DNA from: Prevotellaceae bacterium KH2P17
GTDB lineage: Bacteria; Bacteroidota; Bacteroidia; Bacteroidales; Bacteroidaceae
Direction: 5' to 3'
NCBI GenBank assembly: GCA_900199655.1
Contig: FZRE01000001.1
Span: 62,001 to 126,000, forward strand
DNA: 64,000 nt
Within the stretch, counting starts at the first letter, position 1. Every line of letters starts with the position of its first letter. Both the position numbers and the translations under genes were made by a program. Under the pieces are notes generated by a model that saw nothing but the letters and a program-made list of their open reading frames with translations, did not search any database and had not been told where the DNA came from. Positions 27,668 to 38,837 of the stretch are shown here, one piece after another.

Positions 27668-29782
27668 ATGGCAAACCGCGATTTACATTTGACTCGCAAC
27701 ATCGGTATCATGGCTCATATCGATGCTGGTAAGACAACCACATCAGAGCGCATCCTCTTCTATACGGGCAAGACCCACAAGATAGGTGAGGTGCACGATG
27801 GCGCAGCCACAATGGACTGGATGGCACAGGAGCAGGAGAGAGGCATCACCATCACCTCGGCTGCAACAACCTGTAACTGGAACTATCTGGGCAACTCATA
27901 TAAAATCAATCTGATTGACACTCCGGGACACGTAGACTTCACCGCCGAGGTAGAGCGCTCTCTGCGCGTGCTCGACGGAGCCATTGCAACCTACTCGGCT
28001 GCCGACGGCGTACAGCCCCAGAGTGAGACTGTTTGGCGCCAGGCCGACAAGTACAACGTGCCCCGTATAGGCTACGTGAACAAGATGGACCGCTCGGGTG
28101 CCGACTTCTTCGAGACCGTTAGCCAGATGAAGGATATCCTGGGAGCCAATCCTATCGCTATCCAGATACCTATCGGTGCGGAGGAGAACTTCAAGGGCGT
28201 GGTAGACCTGATTAAGATGAAGGCTATCCTGTGGCATGACGAGACCATGGGCGCCGAATATGACATAGAGGACATTCCCGCCAACCTCGTAGACGAGGCC
28301 AACGAGTGGAGAGATAAACTGCTGGAAGGTGCCGCCAACTTTGACGACGACGTGATGGAGAAGTATCTCGACGGCCAGGAAATCTCGGAAGAGGAGATTA
28401 TCGCCGCCATCCGCAAGGGTTGTATCGCCATGGAGTGCTGCCCCATGCTGCTGGGTTCTTCGTACAAGAACAAGGGTGTGCAGCCGCTGCTCGACTATAC
28501 CTGCGCTTTCCTGCCGTCGCCGCTGGATACACCGAACATCATCGGTACCAATCCTGATACCGAGGAAGAGGAAGACCGTACGCCGTCGGACGACGCTCCT
28601 ACATCGGCTCTGGCGTTCAAGATTGCTACCGACCCGTTCATGGGTCGTTTGGTATTCTTCCGCGTTTACTCGGGTAAGGTGGTTGCCGGCTCTTACGTTT
28701 ACAACCCCCGCTCGGGCAAGAAGGAACGCATCAGCCGCCTGTTCCAGATGAACTCAAACAAGGAAATACCCATGGACTCCATTGATGCCGGCGATATAGG
28801 CGCCGGTGTAGGCTTTAAGGACATCCGTACCGGCGATACGCTGTGTGACGAGAACCACCCTATCGTGCTGGAATCCATGACATTCCCCGATACCGTGATA
28901 TCCATCGCCGTAGAGCCGAAGAGCCAGGCCGACGTGGCCAAGCTGGACAATGGTCTTGCCAAGCTGGCCGAAGAGGATCCTACCTTTACCGTACGTACCG
29001 ACGAGCAGAGTGGCCAGACCATTATCTCGGGTATGGGCGAGCTTCACCTCGACATCATCATCGACCGTCTGAAGCGTGAGTTCAAGGTAGAATGCAACCA
29101 GGGCAAGCCCCAGGTTAACTACAAGGAGGCCATTACCAAGAAGGCACAGAGCCGCGAAACTTACAAGAAGCAGAGCGGTGGCCGCGGTAAGTTTGCCTGC
29201 ATAGACGTAACCATCGGTCCGAAAGACGAGGATTACAAGGAAGGCGACCTGCAGTTCATCAACAACGTGAAGGGCGGTAACGTGCCTAAGGAGTTCATTC
29301 CCTCGGTAGAGAAAGGTTTCAAGGACTGCCTCTCCAACGGTGTGCTGGGCGGCTTCCCAATGACCGGCCTCAAGGTTACTCTCAACGACGGTAGCTTCCA
29401 CCCGGTAGACTCCGACCAGCTCTCGTTCGAGCTTGTTGCCCACCAGGCTTTCAAGGTGCTTTGCCCCAAGGCAGGCCCCGTACTCATGGAGCCTATCATG
29501 AAGGTAGAAGTGGTAACGCCGGAAGAGAACATGGGTGACGTTATAGGCGACCTGAACAAGCGCCGTGGCATGGTTCAGGGCATGGACGAAGCCCGCAGCG
29601 GTGCACGCATCGTGAAGGCAATGGTTCCGCTGGCCGAGATGTTCGGTTATGTAACGGCCCTGCGTACCATCACCTCCGGTCGTGCAACAAGCTCCATGGA
29701 GTACGATCATCACTCTCCACTGTCGGCATCGATAGCCAAGGACGTGCTCGACGAGGTGAAAGGCCACTCGGAACTTCTTTAA
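27668..29782 (+). CDS. fusA: elongation factor G
   Basis: EF-G is the GTPase that drives translocation. The 704-residue protein has the P-loop [15 protein letters not shown] (about residues 17-31), the [20 protein letters not shown] switch region, NKMD for guanine recognition, and domains II-V through the C-terminal [13 protein letters not shown]. Length and domains are those of the main housekeeping EF-G. tuf is not in this cluster and is presumably upstream of the window or elsewhere. Confidence 0.98.
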   Translation: MANRDLHLTRNIGIMAHIDAGKTTTSERILFYTGKTHKIGEVHDGAATMDWMAQEQERGITITSAATTCNWNYLGNSYKINLIDTPGHVDFTAEVERSLRVLDGAIATYSAADGVQPQSETVWRQADKYNVPRIGYVNKMDRSGADFFETVSQMKDILGANPIAIQIPIGAEENFKGVVDLIKMKAILWHDETMGAEYDIEDIPANLVDEANEWRDKLLEGAANFDDDVMEKYLDGQEISEEEIIAAIRKGCIAMECCPMLLGSSYKNKGVQPLLDYTCAFLPSPLDTPNIIGTNPDTEEEEDRTPSDDAPTSALAFKIATDPFMGRLVFFRVYSGKVVAGSYVYNPRSGKKERISRLFQMNSNKEIPMDSIDAGDIGAGVGFKDIRTGDTLCDENHPIVLESMTFPDTVISIAVEPKSQADVAKLDNGLAKLAEEDPTFTVRTDEQSGQTIISGMGELHLDIIIDRLKREFKVECNQGKPQVNYKEAITKKAQSRETYKKQSGGRGKFACIDVTIGPKDEDYKEGDLQFINNVKGGNVPKEFIPSVEKGFKDCLSNGVLGGFPMTGLKVTLNDGSFHPVDSDQLSFELVAHQAFKVLCPKAGPVLMEPIMKVEVVTPEENMGDVIGDLNKRRGMVQGMDEARSGARIVKAMVPLAEMFGYVTALRTITSGRATSSMEYDHHSPLSASIAKDVLDEVKGHSELL

Positions 29783-29801
29783 AAAGAAAACAACCGGTAA
29801 A

Positions 29802-29843
29802 GGAGGCGCTGCTTAGCGAATGACTCTTAAGCAGCGTACCTCC
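29802..29843 (+). promoter_or_regulatory. hairpin in the fusA-rpsJ gap
   Basis: GGAGG (29802-29806) plus GCTGCTTA (29808-29815) pair with TAAGCAGC (29828-29835) plus CCTCC (29839-29843), leaving small asymmetric bulges. There is no T run. It separates fusA from the S10 part and sequesters a Shine-Dalgarno-like sequence; it may control, process or stabilise the S10 mRNA. Confidence 0.5.
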
Positions 29844-29878
29844 CGAACCATCAACAACAACAAATACAAAGTAAAACA

Positions 29879-30184
29879 ATGAGTCAGAAAATCAGAATTA
29901 AGCTGAAGTCGTACGACCACAAGTTGGTTGACAAGTCAGCCGAGAAGATTGTGAAGGCAGTGAAAGCTACGGGTGCCATTGTTAGCGGCCCTATTCCATT
30001 GCCAACCCACAAGCGTATCTACACCGTAAACCGCAGTACCTTCGTTAACAAGAAGGCCCGCGAGCAGTTCCAGCTCTCAGACTACAAGCGCCTGATAGAC
30101 ATCTACAGCGCAACGGCCAAGACCGTAGAGTCGCTCATGAAGCTCGAGTTGCCCAGTGGAGTAGAGGTAGATATCAAAGTTTAA
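29879..30184 (+). CDS. rpsJ: 30S ribosomal protein S10
   Basis: S10 is a 30S head protein that also joins NusB in antitermination. The 101 residues include [20 protein letters not shown] and [14 protein letters not shown], with the family's conserved [11 protein letters not shown] core. It opens the S10 gene block, 24 bp before rplC. Confidence 0.98.
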   Translation: MSQKIRIKLKSYDHKLVDKSAEKIVKAVKATGAIVSGPIPLPTHKRIYTVNRSTFVNKKAREQFQLSDYKRLIDIYSATAKTVESLMKLELPSGVEVDIKV

Positions 30185-30208
30185 TTACACTATTAATATT
30201 TAATTGAA

Positions 30209-30823
30209 ATGCCAGGATTAATTGGAAGAAAAATCGGAATGACATCCGTTTTCAGTGCCGACGGTAAGAATGTACCGTGCACTGTTATCGAAGCTGGTCC
30301 TTGTGTTGTAACCCAGGTAAAGACTGTTGAAAACGACGGTTACAAGGCTGTTCAGTTAGGTTTCGCAGAGGCTAAGGAAAGCAGAACTACCAAGCCGATG
30401 ATGGGAATCTTCAAGAAGGCAGGTACAACACCGAAGAAGCACTTGGCCGAGTTCAAGTTTGACGAGGAATATAACCTCGGTGACACGATTACGGTAGAAC
30501 TTTTCAGCAACACGGAGTTCGTAGACGTAGTCGGCACTTCTAAAGGAAAAGGTTTCCAGGGAGTAGTAAAGCGCCACGGTTTCGGTGGTGTAGGTCAGAG
30601 TACTCACGGCCAGGATGACCGTGCCCGCAAGCCGGGATCCATCGGTGCCTGTTCTTACCCTGCAAAGGTGTTCAAAGGCATGCGCATGGGTGGCCAGATG
30701 GGAGGCGACAGAGTAACTACTCAGAACCTCAAGGTGATTAAGGTAATTCCAGAGCACAACATCCTTCTCGTGAAGGGTTCTGTAGCTGGATGCAATGGTT
30801 CAACTGTTTTAATTGAGAAATAA
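30209..30823 (+). CDS. rplC: 50S ribosomal protein L3
   Basis: L3 reaches the peptidyl transferase centre and initiates 50S assembly. The 204 residues start [20 protein letters not shown] and contain the signature [13 protein letters not shown] and the loop [20 protein letters not shown]. The stop overlaps the rplD start by one base. Confidence 0.98.
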   Translation: MPGLIGRKIGMTSVFSADGKNVPCTVIEAGPCVVTQVKTVENDGYKAVQLGFAEAKESRTTKPMMGIFKKAGTTPKKHLAEFKFDEEYNLGDTITVELFSNTEFVDVVGTSKGKGFQGVVKRHGFGGVGQSTHGQDDRARKPGSIGACSYPAKVFKGMRMGGQMGGDRVTTQNLKVIKVIPEHNILLVKGSVAGCNGSTVLIEK

Positions 30824-31452
30824 TGGAAGTTAGCGTTTTAAATATCAACGGTCAGGAGACCGGAAGAAAGGTAACTCTGAACGAGTCTATCTTTGGCATT
30901 GAGCCTAACGATCACGTTCTCTATCTCGATGTTAAGCAGTATCTCGCTAACCAGCGCCAGGGTACAGCTAAATCTCGGGAAAGAAGTGAGCACAGAGGCT
31001 CTACCCGCAAGCTCGGCCGGCAGAAGGGTGGCGGCGGCGCACGTCGCGGTGACATCAATTCGCCGGTTCTTGTTGGTGGCGGTCGCGTATTTGGTCCCAA
31101 GCCCCGTGACTACCGCTTCAAATTGAACAAAAAAGTAAAAGTTCTTGCTCGTAAGTCAGCATTGTCTTACAAGGCACAGGAGAATGCCATCGTAGTTGTT
31201 GAAGACTTCTCAATGGATGCTCCGAAGACAAAAGATTTTATAAATATTACTAAAAATCTTAAAGTCGACGGCAAGAAAACCCTGCTCCTTTTGCCTAACA
31301 GCAATAAAAACGTATATTTGTCAGCTCGTAACTTGCAGCAGTCCGAAGTGATGTTAGCATCTTCGCTCAATTCGTATAAAGTTTTGAATGCAGATGTTGT
31401 AGTTATCACGGAGGAATCGCTCAAGGCCATCGACCAGACCTTAACCAAATAA
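30823..31452 (+). CDS. rplD: 50S ribosomal protein L4
   Basis: L4 lines the exit tunnel and in E. coli represses the S10 operon. The 209 residues contain the tunnel loop [19 protein letters not shown] and [16 protein letters not shown]. The one-base overlap with rplC (TAATG) indicates coupled translation. Confidence 0.98.
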   Translation: MEVSVLNINGQETGRKVTLNESIFGIEPNDHVLYLDVKQYLANQRQGTAKSRERSEHRGSTRKLGRQKGGGGARRGDINSPVLVGGGRVFGPKPRDYRFKLNKKVKVLARKSALSYKAQENAIVVVEDFSMDAPKTKDFINITKNLKVDGKKTLLLLPNSNKNVYLSARNLQQSEVMLASSLNSYKVLNADVVVITEESLKAIDQTLTK

Positions 31453-31467
31453 ATTAGGAGATAAAAT

Positions 31468-31812
31468 ATGGCATTCATAATCAAACCGTTGGTCACTGAG
31501 AAGATGACCAAACTGACAGACAAGTCTTCTGAAGATAAGGTCGTTAAGGTGAAGGGTCAGAGCAGAAACATTTCTGCACAGCCCAAGTATGGCTTTATCG
31601 TAAAGCCAGAAGCCAACAAACTCGAAATCAAGAAGGAAGTCGAGAGACTGTACAATGTTACAGTAGTTGATGTGAACACTGCACGCTATGCCGGCAAGCG
31701 CTCAAGCCGCTACACCAAAGCAGGTCTTGTGAAAGGCCAGAAGAATGCGTTCAAGAAGGCAGTTGTTACGCTGAAGAATGGCGATACAATAGATTTTTAT
31801 AGCAATATTTAA
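31468..31812 (+). CDS. rplW: 50S ribosomal protein L23
   Basis: L23 lies at the tunnel exit and docks trigger factor and SRP. At 114 residues it is longer than the usual 95-100. The extra length appears near residues 18-38, where a charged segment (SSEDKVVKVKGQSRNISAQ) precedes the expected YGFIVKPEANKLEIKKEVE core. The insertion would sit close to the factor-docking surface. The rest, including the TVVDVNTARYAGK motif, is standard. Confidence 0.96.
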   Translation: MAFIIKPLVTEKMTKLTDKSSEDKVVKVKGQSRNISAQPKYGFIVKPEANKLEIKKEVERLYNVTVVDVNTARYAGKRSSRYTKAGLVKGQKNAFKKAVVTLKNGDTIDFYSNI

Positions 31813-31818
31813 TAAGAA

Positions 31819-32643
31819 ATGGCAGTACGTAAATTAAAGCCCGTTACACCGGGCCAAAGACACAAAGTTATTGGCACGTTCGAGGATATTACTGCATCCG
31901 TGCCAGAGAAGTCTCTCGTTTACGGTAAGCGCTCAACAGGTGGTCGAAACAACACCGGTAAAATGACTGTTCGCTACATGGGCGGCGGTCATAAGAGAAA
32001 GTTGCGCTTAGTTGACTTCAAACGTGAGAAGGATGGTGTTCCAGCCGTAGTAAAGACAATAGAGTACGATCCGAACCGCTCGGCTCGTATCGCTTTGTTG
32101 TATTACGCTGATGGTGAAAAACGCTATATCATTGCTCCTAACGGACTGCAGGTAGGCGCAACACTGATGTCGGGTGCTGAGGCAGCACCAGAGGTTGGCA
32201 ATGCCCTGCCGCTGGCAAACATCCCTGTAGGTACGGTAATTCACAACATTGAATTGCGTCCGGGTCAGGGAGCATTACTCGTTCGTTCGGCTGGGAATTT
32301 TGCTCAGTTGACTTCTCGTGAGGGCAGTTATTGTGTAATCAAGCTCCCCTCAGGAGAGACTCGTAAGATTTTATCTGCTTGCAAGGCTACCATAGGAAGT
32401 GTAGGAAACTCTGACCACGCATTGGAGCAGTCAGGTAAGGCTGGTCGCTCTCGCTGGTTGGGTCGTCGCCCGCACAACCGTGGTGTCGTTATGAACCCTG
32501 TTGACCACCCGATGGGTGGTGGTGAAGGCCGTCAGTCCGGTGGACACCCACGCTCACGCAAGGGCTTGTACGCTAAGGGTCTGAAGACTCGTGCACCGAA
32601 GAAGCACTCAAGCAAGTATATTATCGAAAGGGCTAATAAATAA
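31819..32643 (+). CDS. rplB: 50S ribosomal protein L2
   Basis: L2 is needed for subunit association and peptidyl transfer. The 274 residues contain [20 protein letters not shown] and the conserved C-terminal [14 protein letters not shown]. It is six bp after rplW. Confidence 0.98.
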   Translation: MAVRKLKPVTPGQRHKVIGTFEDITASVPEKSLVYGKRSTGGRNNTGKMTVRYMGGGHKRKLRLVDFKREKDGVPAVVKTIEYDPNRSARIALLYYADGEKRYIIAPNGLQVGATLMSGAEAAPEVGNALPLANIPVGTVIHNIELRPGQGALLVRSAGNFAQLTSREGSYCVIKLPSGETRKILSACKATIGSVGNSDHALEQSGKAGRSRWLGRRPHNRGVVMNPVDHPMGGGEGRQSGGHPRSRKGLYAKGLKTRAPKKHSSKYIIERANK

Positions 32644-32661
32644 CATTAAGTAGAGTAAATT

Positions 32662-32928
32662 ATGAGTCGTTCATTAAAAAAAGGTCCATATATCAACGTA
32701 TCTCTTGAAAAGAAGATTCTCGCTATGAACGAGAGTGGCAAGAAGAGTGTCGTTAAGACCTGGGCCAGAGCATCAATGATTTCCCCGGACTTCGTGGGAC
32801 ACACTGTTGCAGTTCATAACGGAAACAAATTTATCCCTGTCTACATTACTGAGAACATGGTAGGCCACAAGCTGGGTGAATTCTCTCCCACGCGTCGCTT
32901 CGGTGGTCACTCAGGCAACAGAAAGTAG
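32662..32928 (+). CDS. rpsS: 30S ribosomal protein S19
   Basis: S19 lies in the 30S head near the A-site finger. The 88 residues begin [20 protein letters not shown] and end with the signature [19 protein letters not shown]. Position between rplB and rplV is standard. Confidence 0.98.
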   Translation: MSRSLKKGPYINVSLEKKILAMNESGKKSVVKTWARASMISPDFVGHTVAVHNGNKFIPVYITENMVGHKLGEFSPTRRFGGHSGNRK

Positions 32929-32968
32929 TCGAAGGGACAACCATTTTATTTAAACAATAGAAACAATA

Positions 32969-33373
32969 ATGGGAGCAAGAAAACATATAGCAGCTGAGAA
33001 AATAAAGGAAGCTCGCAAAAATTTGTACTTCGCAAAGCTGAAGGGCGTTCCTTCTTCTCCACGCAAGATGCGCTACGTTGTAGACATGATTCGTGGCATG
33101 GAAGTGAACCGCGCGCTCGGAGTATTGAGATTCTCTAACAAGCAGGCTGCCGCAGACGTTGAGAAACTGCTGCGCTCGGCTATCGCAAACTGGGAGAACA
33201 AAAACGACCGCAAGGCTGAAGACGGTGAACTTTATGTTAGCAGTGTCTTCGTTGACCAAGGTGTTACAATGAAACGTATGAGACCGGCACCGCAGGGACG
33301 TGGCTATAGAATACGCAAGCGTTCGAACCACGTTACGCTCTTTGTTGATGCCAAAACTAACGACGAAAAATAA
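32969..33373 (+). CDS. rplV: 50S ribosomal protein L22
   Basis: L22 extends a hairpin into the exit tunnel, where macrolide-resistance changes occur. The 134 residues include [20 protein letters not shown] and the loop [20 protein letters not shown], with no sign of insertion or deletion. It is eight bp before rpsC. Confidence 0.97.
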   Translation: MGARKHIAAEKIKEARKNLYFAKLKGVPSSPRKMRYVVDMIRGMEVNRALGVLRFSNKQAAADVEKLLRSAIANWENKNDRKAEDGELYVSSVFVDQGVTMKRMRPAPQGRGYRIRKRSNHVTLFVDAKTNDEK

Positions 33374-33381
33374 TAGACAGA

Positions 33382-34110
33382 ATGGGACAGAAAGTTAATC
33401 CAATAAGCAACCGACTGGGAATTATCCGTGGTTGGGATTCAAATTGGTTCGGTGGCAAAGACTTCGGAGACAACCTCGTCGAGGATCAGAAAATCCGCAA
33501 GTATCTCAATGAGCGTCTGGCCAAGGCCAGCGTTTCAAAGATTGTCATCGAGCGCACGCTGAAACTCGTCACCATCACTATTTGTACTGCCCGTCCGGGT
33601 ATCGTCATTGGTAAAGGTGGTCAGGATGTTGACAAACTGAAGGAAGAGTTGAAGAAGCTCTACAAGAAGGACATCCAAATCAACATCTTCGAAGTAAAGA
33701 AGCCGGAGCTCGATGCAACTATCGTAGCCAACAACATCGCCCGTCAGGTGGAAGGCAAGATTGCCTACCGCCGTGCTATCAAAATGGCGGTTCAGAATAC
33801 GATGCGCGCCGGTGCCGAAGGTATCAAGATTCAAATCACTGGTCGTCTGAACGGAGCCGAAATGGCTCGTAAGGAAATGTATAAAGAGGGGCGTACTCCT
33901 CTGCACACATTCCGCGCAGACATCGATTATTGCCAGGCTGAGGCTCTCACCAAGGTGGGCCTGCTGGGTATCAAGGTATGGATATGCCGTGGTGAGGTTT
34001 ACGGAGAGCGTGACCTGACACCAAACTTTACCCAGGATAAGCAGAATGCCGGCCGTCCCAGCGGTGGCCGTAATGGTCGCGGTAATCGTAGAAGAAACAA
34101 TAACCGTTAA
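33382..34110 (+). CDS. rpsC: 30S ribosomal protein S3
   Basis: S3 forms part of the mRNA entry site. The 242 residues contain the KH motif [18 protein letters not shown] and the C-terminal domain [15 protein letters not shown] segment (here [20 protein letters not shown]). The last 20 residues are Gly/Arg/Asn-rich and probably disordered. Confidence 0.98.
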   Translation: MGQKVNPISNRLGIIRGWDSNWFGGKDFGDNLVEDQKIRKYLNERLAKASVSKIVIERTLKLVTITICTARPGIVIGKGGQDVDKLKEELKKLYKKDIQINIFEVKKPELDATIVANNIARQVEGKIAYRRAIKMAVQNTMRAGAEGIKIQITGRLNGAEMARKEMYKEGRTPLHTFRADIDYCQAEALTKVGLLGIKVWICRGEVYGERDLTPNFTQDKQNAGRPSGGRNGRGNRRRNNNR

Positions 34111-34124
34111 AAGTAGAAGCTAAC

Positions 34125-34553
34125 ATGTTACAGCCAAAAAGAGTAAAATATAGAAGACCTCAAGACGGACGTGGCAATAAAGGCAACGCCCACAGAGGTA
34201 CACAGCTGGCTTTCGGTTCATTTGGCATCAAGACACTTGAGGCAAAATGGATAGACAGCCGACAGATTGAGGCAGCCCGTGTAGCAGTGAACCGTTACAT
34301 GAACCGCCAGGGACAGGTCTGGATTCGCATTTTCCCCGATAAGCCCATCACCCGCAAGCCTGCCGACGTCCGCATGGGTAAAGGTAAAGGTGACCCCGCA
34401 GGATGGGTGGCACCGGTTACTCCGGGTCGTATCCTCTTCGAAGTAGAGGGAGTATCTTTTGACATTGCCAAAGAGGCTCTACGCCTGGCAGCACAGAAAC
34501 TCCCCGTTAAGACTAAGTTTGTTGTTAGACGCGATTACGATAAAAACGCTTAA
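34125..34553 (+). CDS. rplP: 50S ribosomal protein L16
   Basis: L16 helps position A-site tRNA. The 142 residues begin [20 protein letters not shown] and contain [20 protein letters not shown] and [11 protein letters not shown]. The Arg residue that is 3-hydroxylated in E. coli (in the RMGKGKG segment) is conserved. Confidence 0.98.
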   Translation: MLQPKRVKYRRPQDGRGNKGNAHRGTQLAFGSFGIKTLEAKWIDSRQIEAARVAVNRYMNRQGQVWIRIFPDKPITRKPADVRMGKGKGDPAGWVAPVTPGRILFEVEGVSFDIAKEALRLAAQKLPVKTKFVVRRDYDKNA

Positions 34554-34555
34554 TT

Positions 34556-34750
34556 ATGAAGATTAAAGAAGTAAATGAACTCGCAGACAAGGACTTGCGC
34601 GAGAAACTGGAGCTTGCAGAGGCTGCGTTGCATCAGATGAAACTCAACCACAGCATCTCTCCGCTTGAGAATCCATCACAGATTAAGGCTGCTCGTCGTG
34701 ACATCGCTCGTATGAAAACCGTACTTCGTCAGAGAGAACTTAATAAATAA
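34556..34750 (+). CDS. rpmC: 50S ribosomal protein L29
   Basis: L29 is a small helical protein near the tunnel exit. The 64 residues ([20 protein letters not shown], then an alpha-helical hairpin with [18 protein letters not shown]) are typical. Gaps of two bp on both sides show tight coupling with rplP and rpsQ. Confidence 0.97.
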   Translation: MKIKEVNELADKDLREKLELAEAALHQMKLNHSISPLENPSQIKAARRDIARMKTVLRQRELNK

Positions 34751-34752
34751 TA

Positions 34753-35019
34753 ATGGTCCAGATGGAAACAAGAAATTTAAGAAAAGTAAGACAGGGTGTT
34801 GTTGTCAGCAACAAAATGGATAAAACCATTGTTATTGCAGCTAAGTTCAAGGAAATGCACCCTATTTATGGTAAGTTTGTCCAGAAGACAAAGAAGTACC
34901 ATGCACATGACGAGAAGAATGAGGCCAATGTAGGTGATACAGTGTTAATCATGGAAACTCGTCCTCTGTCCAAGACAAAGAGATGGAGATTAGTACAAAT
35001 AGTAGAAAAAGCTAAGTAA
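34753..35019 (+). CDS. rpsQ: 30S ribosomal protein S17
   Basis: S17 is an OB-fold protein of the 30S body. The frame gives 88 residues from 34753; a start at 34762 ([20 protein letters not shown]) is equally plausible and matches related proteins better. [20 protein letters not shown] is the family signature. Confidence 0.97.
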   Translation: MVQMETRNLRKVRQGVVVSNKMDKTIVIAAKFKEMHPIYGKFVQKTKKYHAHDEKNEANVGDTVLIMETRPLSKTKRWRLVQIVEKAK

Positions 35020-35021
35020 TT

Positions 35022-35387
35022 ATGATACAAGCAGAATCAAGACTTACAGTATGTGATAACAGCGGCGCACGCGAGGCTCTCTGCATCCGTGTTCTCGGTG
35101 GAACCGGCCGTCGTTATGCAAGTGTGGGTGACGTTATTGTCGTTGCTGTCAAGAATGTCATTCCGTCGAGTGATGTGAAAAAAGGTGCAGTATCTAAGGC
35201 TTTGATTGTTCGCACAAAGAAGGAAATCCGTCGTGCCGATGGTTCTTACATCCGTTTCGATGACAATGCTTGCGTGTTGCTGAATAATGCCGGCGAACTC
35301 CGCGGCAGCCGTATCTTCGGCCCTGTAGCTCGTGAGCTGCGTGCCGTAAATATGAAAGTCGTTTCTTTGGCACCTGAGGTTCTTTAA
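35022..35387 (+). CDS. rplN: 50S ribosomal protein L14
   Basis: L14 lies at the subunit interface. The 121 residues begin [20 protein letters not shown] and contain [19 protein letters not shown] and [13 protein letters not shown], the conserved family features. Confidence 0.98.
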   Translation: MIQAESRLTVCDNSGAREALCIRVLGGTGRRYASVGDVIVVAVKNVIPSSDVKKGAVSKALIVRTKKEIRRADGSYIRFDDNACVLLNNAGELRGSRIFGPVARELRAVNMKVVSLAPEVL

Positions 35388-35406
35388 TTAATTAAAAGAA
35401 ATAGTA

Positions 35407-35751
35407 ATGAGTAAGTTACATATAAAGAAAGGTGACATGGTTCTCGTTCTTGCCGGAAAAGACAAGGATGTGAAGAACTCAAATGGCAAGTACCCTGCAC
35501 CCCACAAGGTGCTCAAAGTTCTTGTTGACGAGGAGCGCGCAATCGTAGAGGGTGTAAACATGGTCTCTAAGAGCACCAAGCCTTCGGCCAAGAATCCTCA
35601 GGGAGGCATCATCAAGCAGGAGGCTCCTATTCATATTTCTAATCTGAGTTTGGTTGACCCCAAGAGCGGTGAACCAACACGAATTTCAATCAAGCGTGAG
35701 GGTAAGACAGTTACTCGTATCGCTAAAAAATCGGGGGAGGAAATTAAATGA
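35407..35751 (+). CDS. rplX: 50S ribosomal protein L24
   Basis: L24 starts 50S assembly by binding domain I of 23S rRNA. The KOW motif ([14 protein letters not shown]) is at residues 8-21. At 114 residues it is slightly longer than usual; the extra residues fall after the KOW motif ([13 protein letters not shown]). It overlaps rplE by four bases (ATGA). Confidence 0.97.
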   Translation: MSKLHIKKGDMVLVLAGKDKDVKNSNGKYPAPHKVLKVLVDEERAIVEGVNMVSKSTKPSAKNPQGGIIKQEAPIHISNLSLVDPKSGEPTRISIKREGKTVTRIAKKSGEEIK

Positions 35752-36305
35752 TGGAAACAGCACAGTTAAAGAAACAGTATAAGGAGGAAATTGCTCCGGC
35801 ACTGCAGAAGCAGTTCAGCTATTCTTCATCAATGCAGATTCCTGTCCTGAAAAAGATTGTTATCAATCAGGGCCTGGGTGATGCTACACAGGATAAGAAG
35901 ATTGTTGACGTTGCCCTCAACGAGATTACTGCCATTACAGGCCAGAAAGCTGTGGCAACCTTCTCAAAGAAGGATATTGCCAACTTCAAGCTCCGTAAGA
36001 AGATGCCTATCGGCGTTATGGTAACACTGCGGCGCGAGCGTATGTACGAGTTCTTGGAGAAACTCGTTCGCGTGGCTCTGCCTCGTATCCGTGACTTTAA
36101 GGGCATCGAGAGTAAGTTTGACGGTCGCGGTAACTATACACTCGGCATAACCGAGCAGATTATTTTCCCCGAAATCAACATTGACAGTGTTGACCGCATC
36201 CAAGGAATGAACATTACTTTCGTTACTACGGCCAAGACCGACGAAGAAGGCTATGCACTTCTCAAGGCTTTCGGTCTTCCATTCAAGAACGCTAAAAAGG
36301 ATTAA
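35748..36305 (+). CDS. rplE: 50S ribosomal protein L5
   Basis: L5 binds 5S rRNA in the central protuberance. The 185 residues begin [14 protein letters not shown] after an initial Met and contain [16 protein letters not shown] and [21 protein letters not shown] four-base ATGA overlap with rplX suggests coupled translation. Confidence 0.98.
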   Translation: MMETAQLKKQYKEEIAPALQKQFSYSSSMQIPVLKKIVINQGLGDATQDKKIVDVALNEITAITGQKAVATFSKKDIANFKLRKKMPIGVMVTLRRERMYEFLEKLVRVALPRIRDFKGIESKFDGRGNYTLGITEQIIFPEINIDSVDRIQGMNITFVTTAKTDEEGYALLKAFGLPFKNAKKD

Positions 36306-36310
36306 GAGAT

Positions 36311-36613
36311 ATGGCAAAAGAATCAATGAAAGCACGCGAAGTTAAACGTGCGAAACTTGTTGCTCGTTATGCTGAGAAGCGCGCTGCCCTGAAAAAGGTT
36401 ATCGCAACTACTGATAATCCGGCAGAGGCTTATGAGGCTGCCCGTAAACTTCAGGCCATTCCAAAGAATGCAAACCCCATCCGTCTGCACAACCGTTGCA
36501 AGATTACAGGCCGTCCGAAAGGATATATCCGTCAGTTCGGTCTCTCTCGCATTCAGTTCCGTGAGATGGCATCAGCAGGCTTGATTCCCGGAGTTAAGAA
36601 AGCAAGCTGGTAA
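36311..36613 (+). CDS. rpsN: 30S ribosomal protein S14, zinc-free long form
   Basis: S14 is a late-assembling 30S head protein. The 100-residue length and the absence of CxxC pairs identify the long, zinc-independent form. The C-terminal signature [20 protein letters not shown] followed by SRIQFREMA is present. It is followed by a 141-bp gap, long for this block. Confidence 0.97.
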   Translation: MAKESMKAREVKRAKLVARYAEKRAALKKVIATTDNPAEAYEAARKLQAIPKNANPIRLHNRCKITGRPKGYIRQFGLSRIQFREMASAGLIPGVKKASW

Positions 36614-36754
36614 TCAGCGGGTATCAAGGTGCAGGTTTATGGTTCGGTCGTGATGCCCTACATCCAGCTGCCGGCCATGAACTGAACTCAATTACCAAGC
36701 ATACATTTTTTAATATTGTCGGGGTAGTCCCGATTAATTAAACATTTATATTTT

Positions 36755-37150
36755 ATGACAGATCCAATAGCAGATTATCTGACAAGACTCAGAAACGCAA
36801 TCATGGCTCATCACCGTGTTGTTGAAGTTCCTGCGTCAAACTTGAAGAAGGAAATAACAAAGATTCTCTTCGAGGAAGGCTACATCCTGAACTATAAGTT
36901 CGTAGAGGATGGCCCACAGGGTTCTATCAAGGTTGCCTTGAAGTACGACCCGTCTACCAAAAAAAGCGCTATCAAGTGCCTGAAGCGCGTGTCAACACCA
37001 GGTCTCCGTCGATACACTGGTTACAAGGACATGCCGAGAGTAATTAACGGATTGGGTATAGCCATTATATCCACATCCAAAGGTGTAATGACTAATAAGG
37101 AAGCAGCTACCCAGAAAATAGGTGGTGAGGTTCTTTGCTACATTTATTAA
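36755..37150 (+). CDS. rpsH: 30S ribosomal protein S8
   Basis: S8 organises the central domain of 16S rRNA and represses the spc operon in E. coli. The 131 residues start MTDPIADYLTRLRNAIMAHH and end with TSKGVMTNKEAATQKIGGEV. The preceding 141-bp gap contains a small TCGGG/CCCGA hairpin (36719-36733) and could be a control site, though nothing decisive is seen. Confidence 0.98.
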   Translation: MTDPIADYLTRLRNAIMAHHRVVEVPASNLKKEITKILFEEGYILNYKFVEDGPQGSIKVALKYDPSTKKSAIKCLKRVSTPGLRRYTGYKDMPRVINGLGIAIISTSKGVMTNKEAATQKIGGEVLCYIY

Positions 37151-37164
37151 TTGGAGGATTGATT

Positions 37165-37737
37165 ATGTCAAGAATAGGAAAATTGCCAATTAGTATTCCC
37201 GCCGGAGTTACTGTTAACTTCGATGAGAAGTCAAGTGTCGTTACCGTAAAGGGCCCCAAAGGCGAACTTGCCCAGCGTATTGACCCCTCTATCAAGTTCA
37301 GCAATGCAGATGGTCAGATAACTCTGGAAGTTGACGAGAAAAGCCCGGTTAACTACAAGCAGAAACAGGCTTTCCATGGCCTCTATCGCTCACTGGTTAA
37401 CAACATGGTTGTTGGTGTAAGCGAAGGCTACAAGAAGACCATGGAACTGGTCGGTGTTGGTTATCGTGTTTCAAACCAGGGTAATCTCGTAGAGTTTTCA
37501 CTCGGTTATACTCACCCCATTTTCATCCAGCTTCCCAAGGAGGTAAAGGTTGAAACCAAGTCAGAGAGAAACCAGAACCCTATCATTACGTTGGAGTCTT
37601 GCGACAAGCAGTTGCTCGGACTCATCTGTGCAAAAATTCGTTCTTTCCGCATGCCTGAGCCTTACAAAGGAAAGGGTATCCTGTTCCAGGGTGAGGTTAT
37701 TCGCAGAAAGTCTGGTAAGACCGCTGCAGCTAAGTAA
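37165..37737 (+). CDS. rplF: 50S ribosomal protein L6
   Basis: L6 lies near the sarcin-ricin loop. I place the start at 37165 ([19 protein letters not shown]), giving 190 residues; an upstream in-frame TTG-led extension overlaps rpsH and does not resemble L6. A GGAGG at 37152-37156 supports this start. The signature PEPYKGKGI is near the C-terminus. Confidence 0.97.
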   Translation: MSRIGKLPISIPAGVTVNFDEKSSVVTVKGPKGELAQRIDPSIKFSNADGQITLEVDEKSPVNYKQKQAFHGLYRSLVNNMVVGVSEGYKKTMELVGVGYRVSNQGNLVEFSLGYTHPIFIQLPKEVKVETKSERNQNPIITLESCDKQLLGLICAKIRSFRMPEPYKGKGILFQGEVIRRKSGKTAAAK

Positions 37738-37757
37738 TTTTAATTGATTTTACGATT

Positions 37758-38102
37758 ATGACAACAAAGAAAGTTGAAAGACGAATTAAGATAAAGTTCA
37801 GTATCCGCAAGAACGTGAACGGAACTGCTGAGCGTCCACGTCTTAGTGTTTTCCGCTCTAACAAGCAGATTTATGCTCAGGTGATTAATGATGTGACAGG
37901 CCAGACCCTTGCCTCTGCCTCCTCTCTCGGACTTGAGAAGATGGCAAAGATTCAGCAGGCTGAGAAAGTTGGCGAACTTGTAGCCGAGAAGGCCAAGGCA
38001 GCAGGCATCGAAGCTGTTGTGTTCGACCGTAACGGTTATCTCTATCACGGCCGCGTACAGGCTTTAGCTGATGCAGCCCGCAAAGGTGGTCTTAAATTTT
38101 AA
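37758..38102 (+). CDS. rplR: 50S ribosomal protein L18
   Basis: L18 binds 5S rRNA with L5. The 114 residues have the basic N-terminus, [19 protein letters not shown] and [20 protein letters not shown], all family hallmarks. It is six bp before rpsE. Confidence 0.98.
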   Translation: MTTKKVERRIKIKFSIRKNVNGTAERPRLSVFRSNKQIYAQVINDVTGQTLASASSLGLEKMAKIQQAEKVGELVAEKAKAAGIEAVVFDRNGYLYHGRVQALADAARKGGLKF

Positions 38103-38108
38103 ACGATT

Positions 38109-38621
38109 ATGGCAATGAATAAAGTAAAAGTAAATAGTGACGTAGAACTCAAAGACCGTCTGGTTGCTATCAACCGTGTAACAAAGGTTACCAAGGGTGG
38201 TCGTACCTTCACATTCGCTGCTATCGTCGTTGTTGGTGACGGCAATGGCGTCATCGGCTGGGGCCTTGGCAAGGCAGGTGAAGTAACGGCTGCAATCTCC
38301 AAGGGTACCGAGTCTGCAAAGAAGAATCTCGTAAAGGTTCCTGTGCTGAAAGGTACAATCCCCCATGAGATTGAAGTTGCTTTCGGTGGAGCCAAGGTGC
38401 TCCTCAAGCCCGCTGCTGCCGGTACCGGTCTGAAGGCCGGAGGTGCCATGCGTGCCGTACTGGAGAGTGCAGGCGTTAAAGACGTGATTGCTAAGTCTAA
38501 AGGTTCTTCCAATCCCCACAACCTCGTAAAGGCAACCATTCTGGCACTGAGCCAGATTCGTGACGCCTACACCATTGCCGGTGAACGCGGTGTTGGTATG
38601 GATAAAGTATTTAACGGATAA
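38109..38621 (+). CDS. rpsE: 30S ribosomal protein S5
   Basis: S5 contributes to decoding fidelity and mRNA helicase activity. The 170 residues contain [20 protein letters not shown], with the KGGR-type loop where spectinomycin resistance changes arise looking wild type, and the C-terminal domain with [20 protein letters not shown]. Confidence 0.98.
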   Translation: MAMNKVKVNSDVELKDRLVAINRVTKVTKGGRTFTFAAIVVVGDGNGVIGWGLGKAGEVTAAISKGTESAKKNLVKVPVLKGTIPHEIEVAFGGAKVLLKPAAAGTGLKAGGAMRAVLESAGVKDVIAKSKGSSNPHNLVKATILALSQIRDAYTIAGERGVGMDKVFNG

Positions 38622-38636
38622 TAGGAGATAAAAACA

Positions 38637-38813
38637 ATGGCAACAATTAAAATTAAGCAAGTTAAGAGCAGAATCGGAGCTCCCGTAGACCAGAAGAAGA
38701 CCCTTATCTCTCTGGGGCTCCATAAGATTTCCCAGGTTGTTGAGGTTGAGGATACTCCCAGTGTTCGTGGTATGATTCGCAAGGTTCATCACCTGGTGAG
38801 CGTAGTTGAATAA
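38637..38813 (+). CDS. rpmD: 50S ribosomal protein L30
   Basis: A 58-codon gene in the 216-bp space between rpsE and rplO. The product starts MATIKIKQVKSRIGAPVDQK and includes TLISLGLHKISQVVEVED, clearly L30. An AGGAG lies at 38623-38627, 9 bases before the ATG. Position in the spc block is standard. Confidence 0.97.
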   Translation: MATIKIKQVKSRIGAPVDQKKTLISLGLHKISQVVEVEDTPSVRGMIRKVHHLVSVVE

Positions 38814-38837
38814 TTAATCTTTAAATTAGCAGCAATT

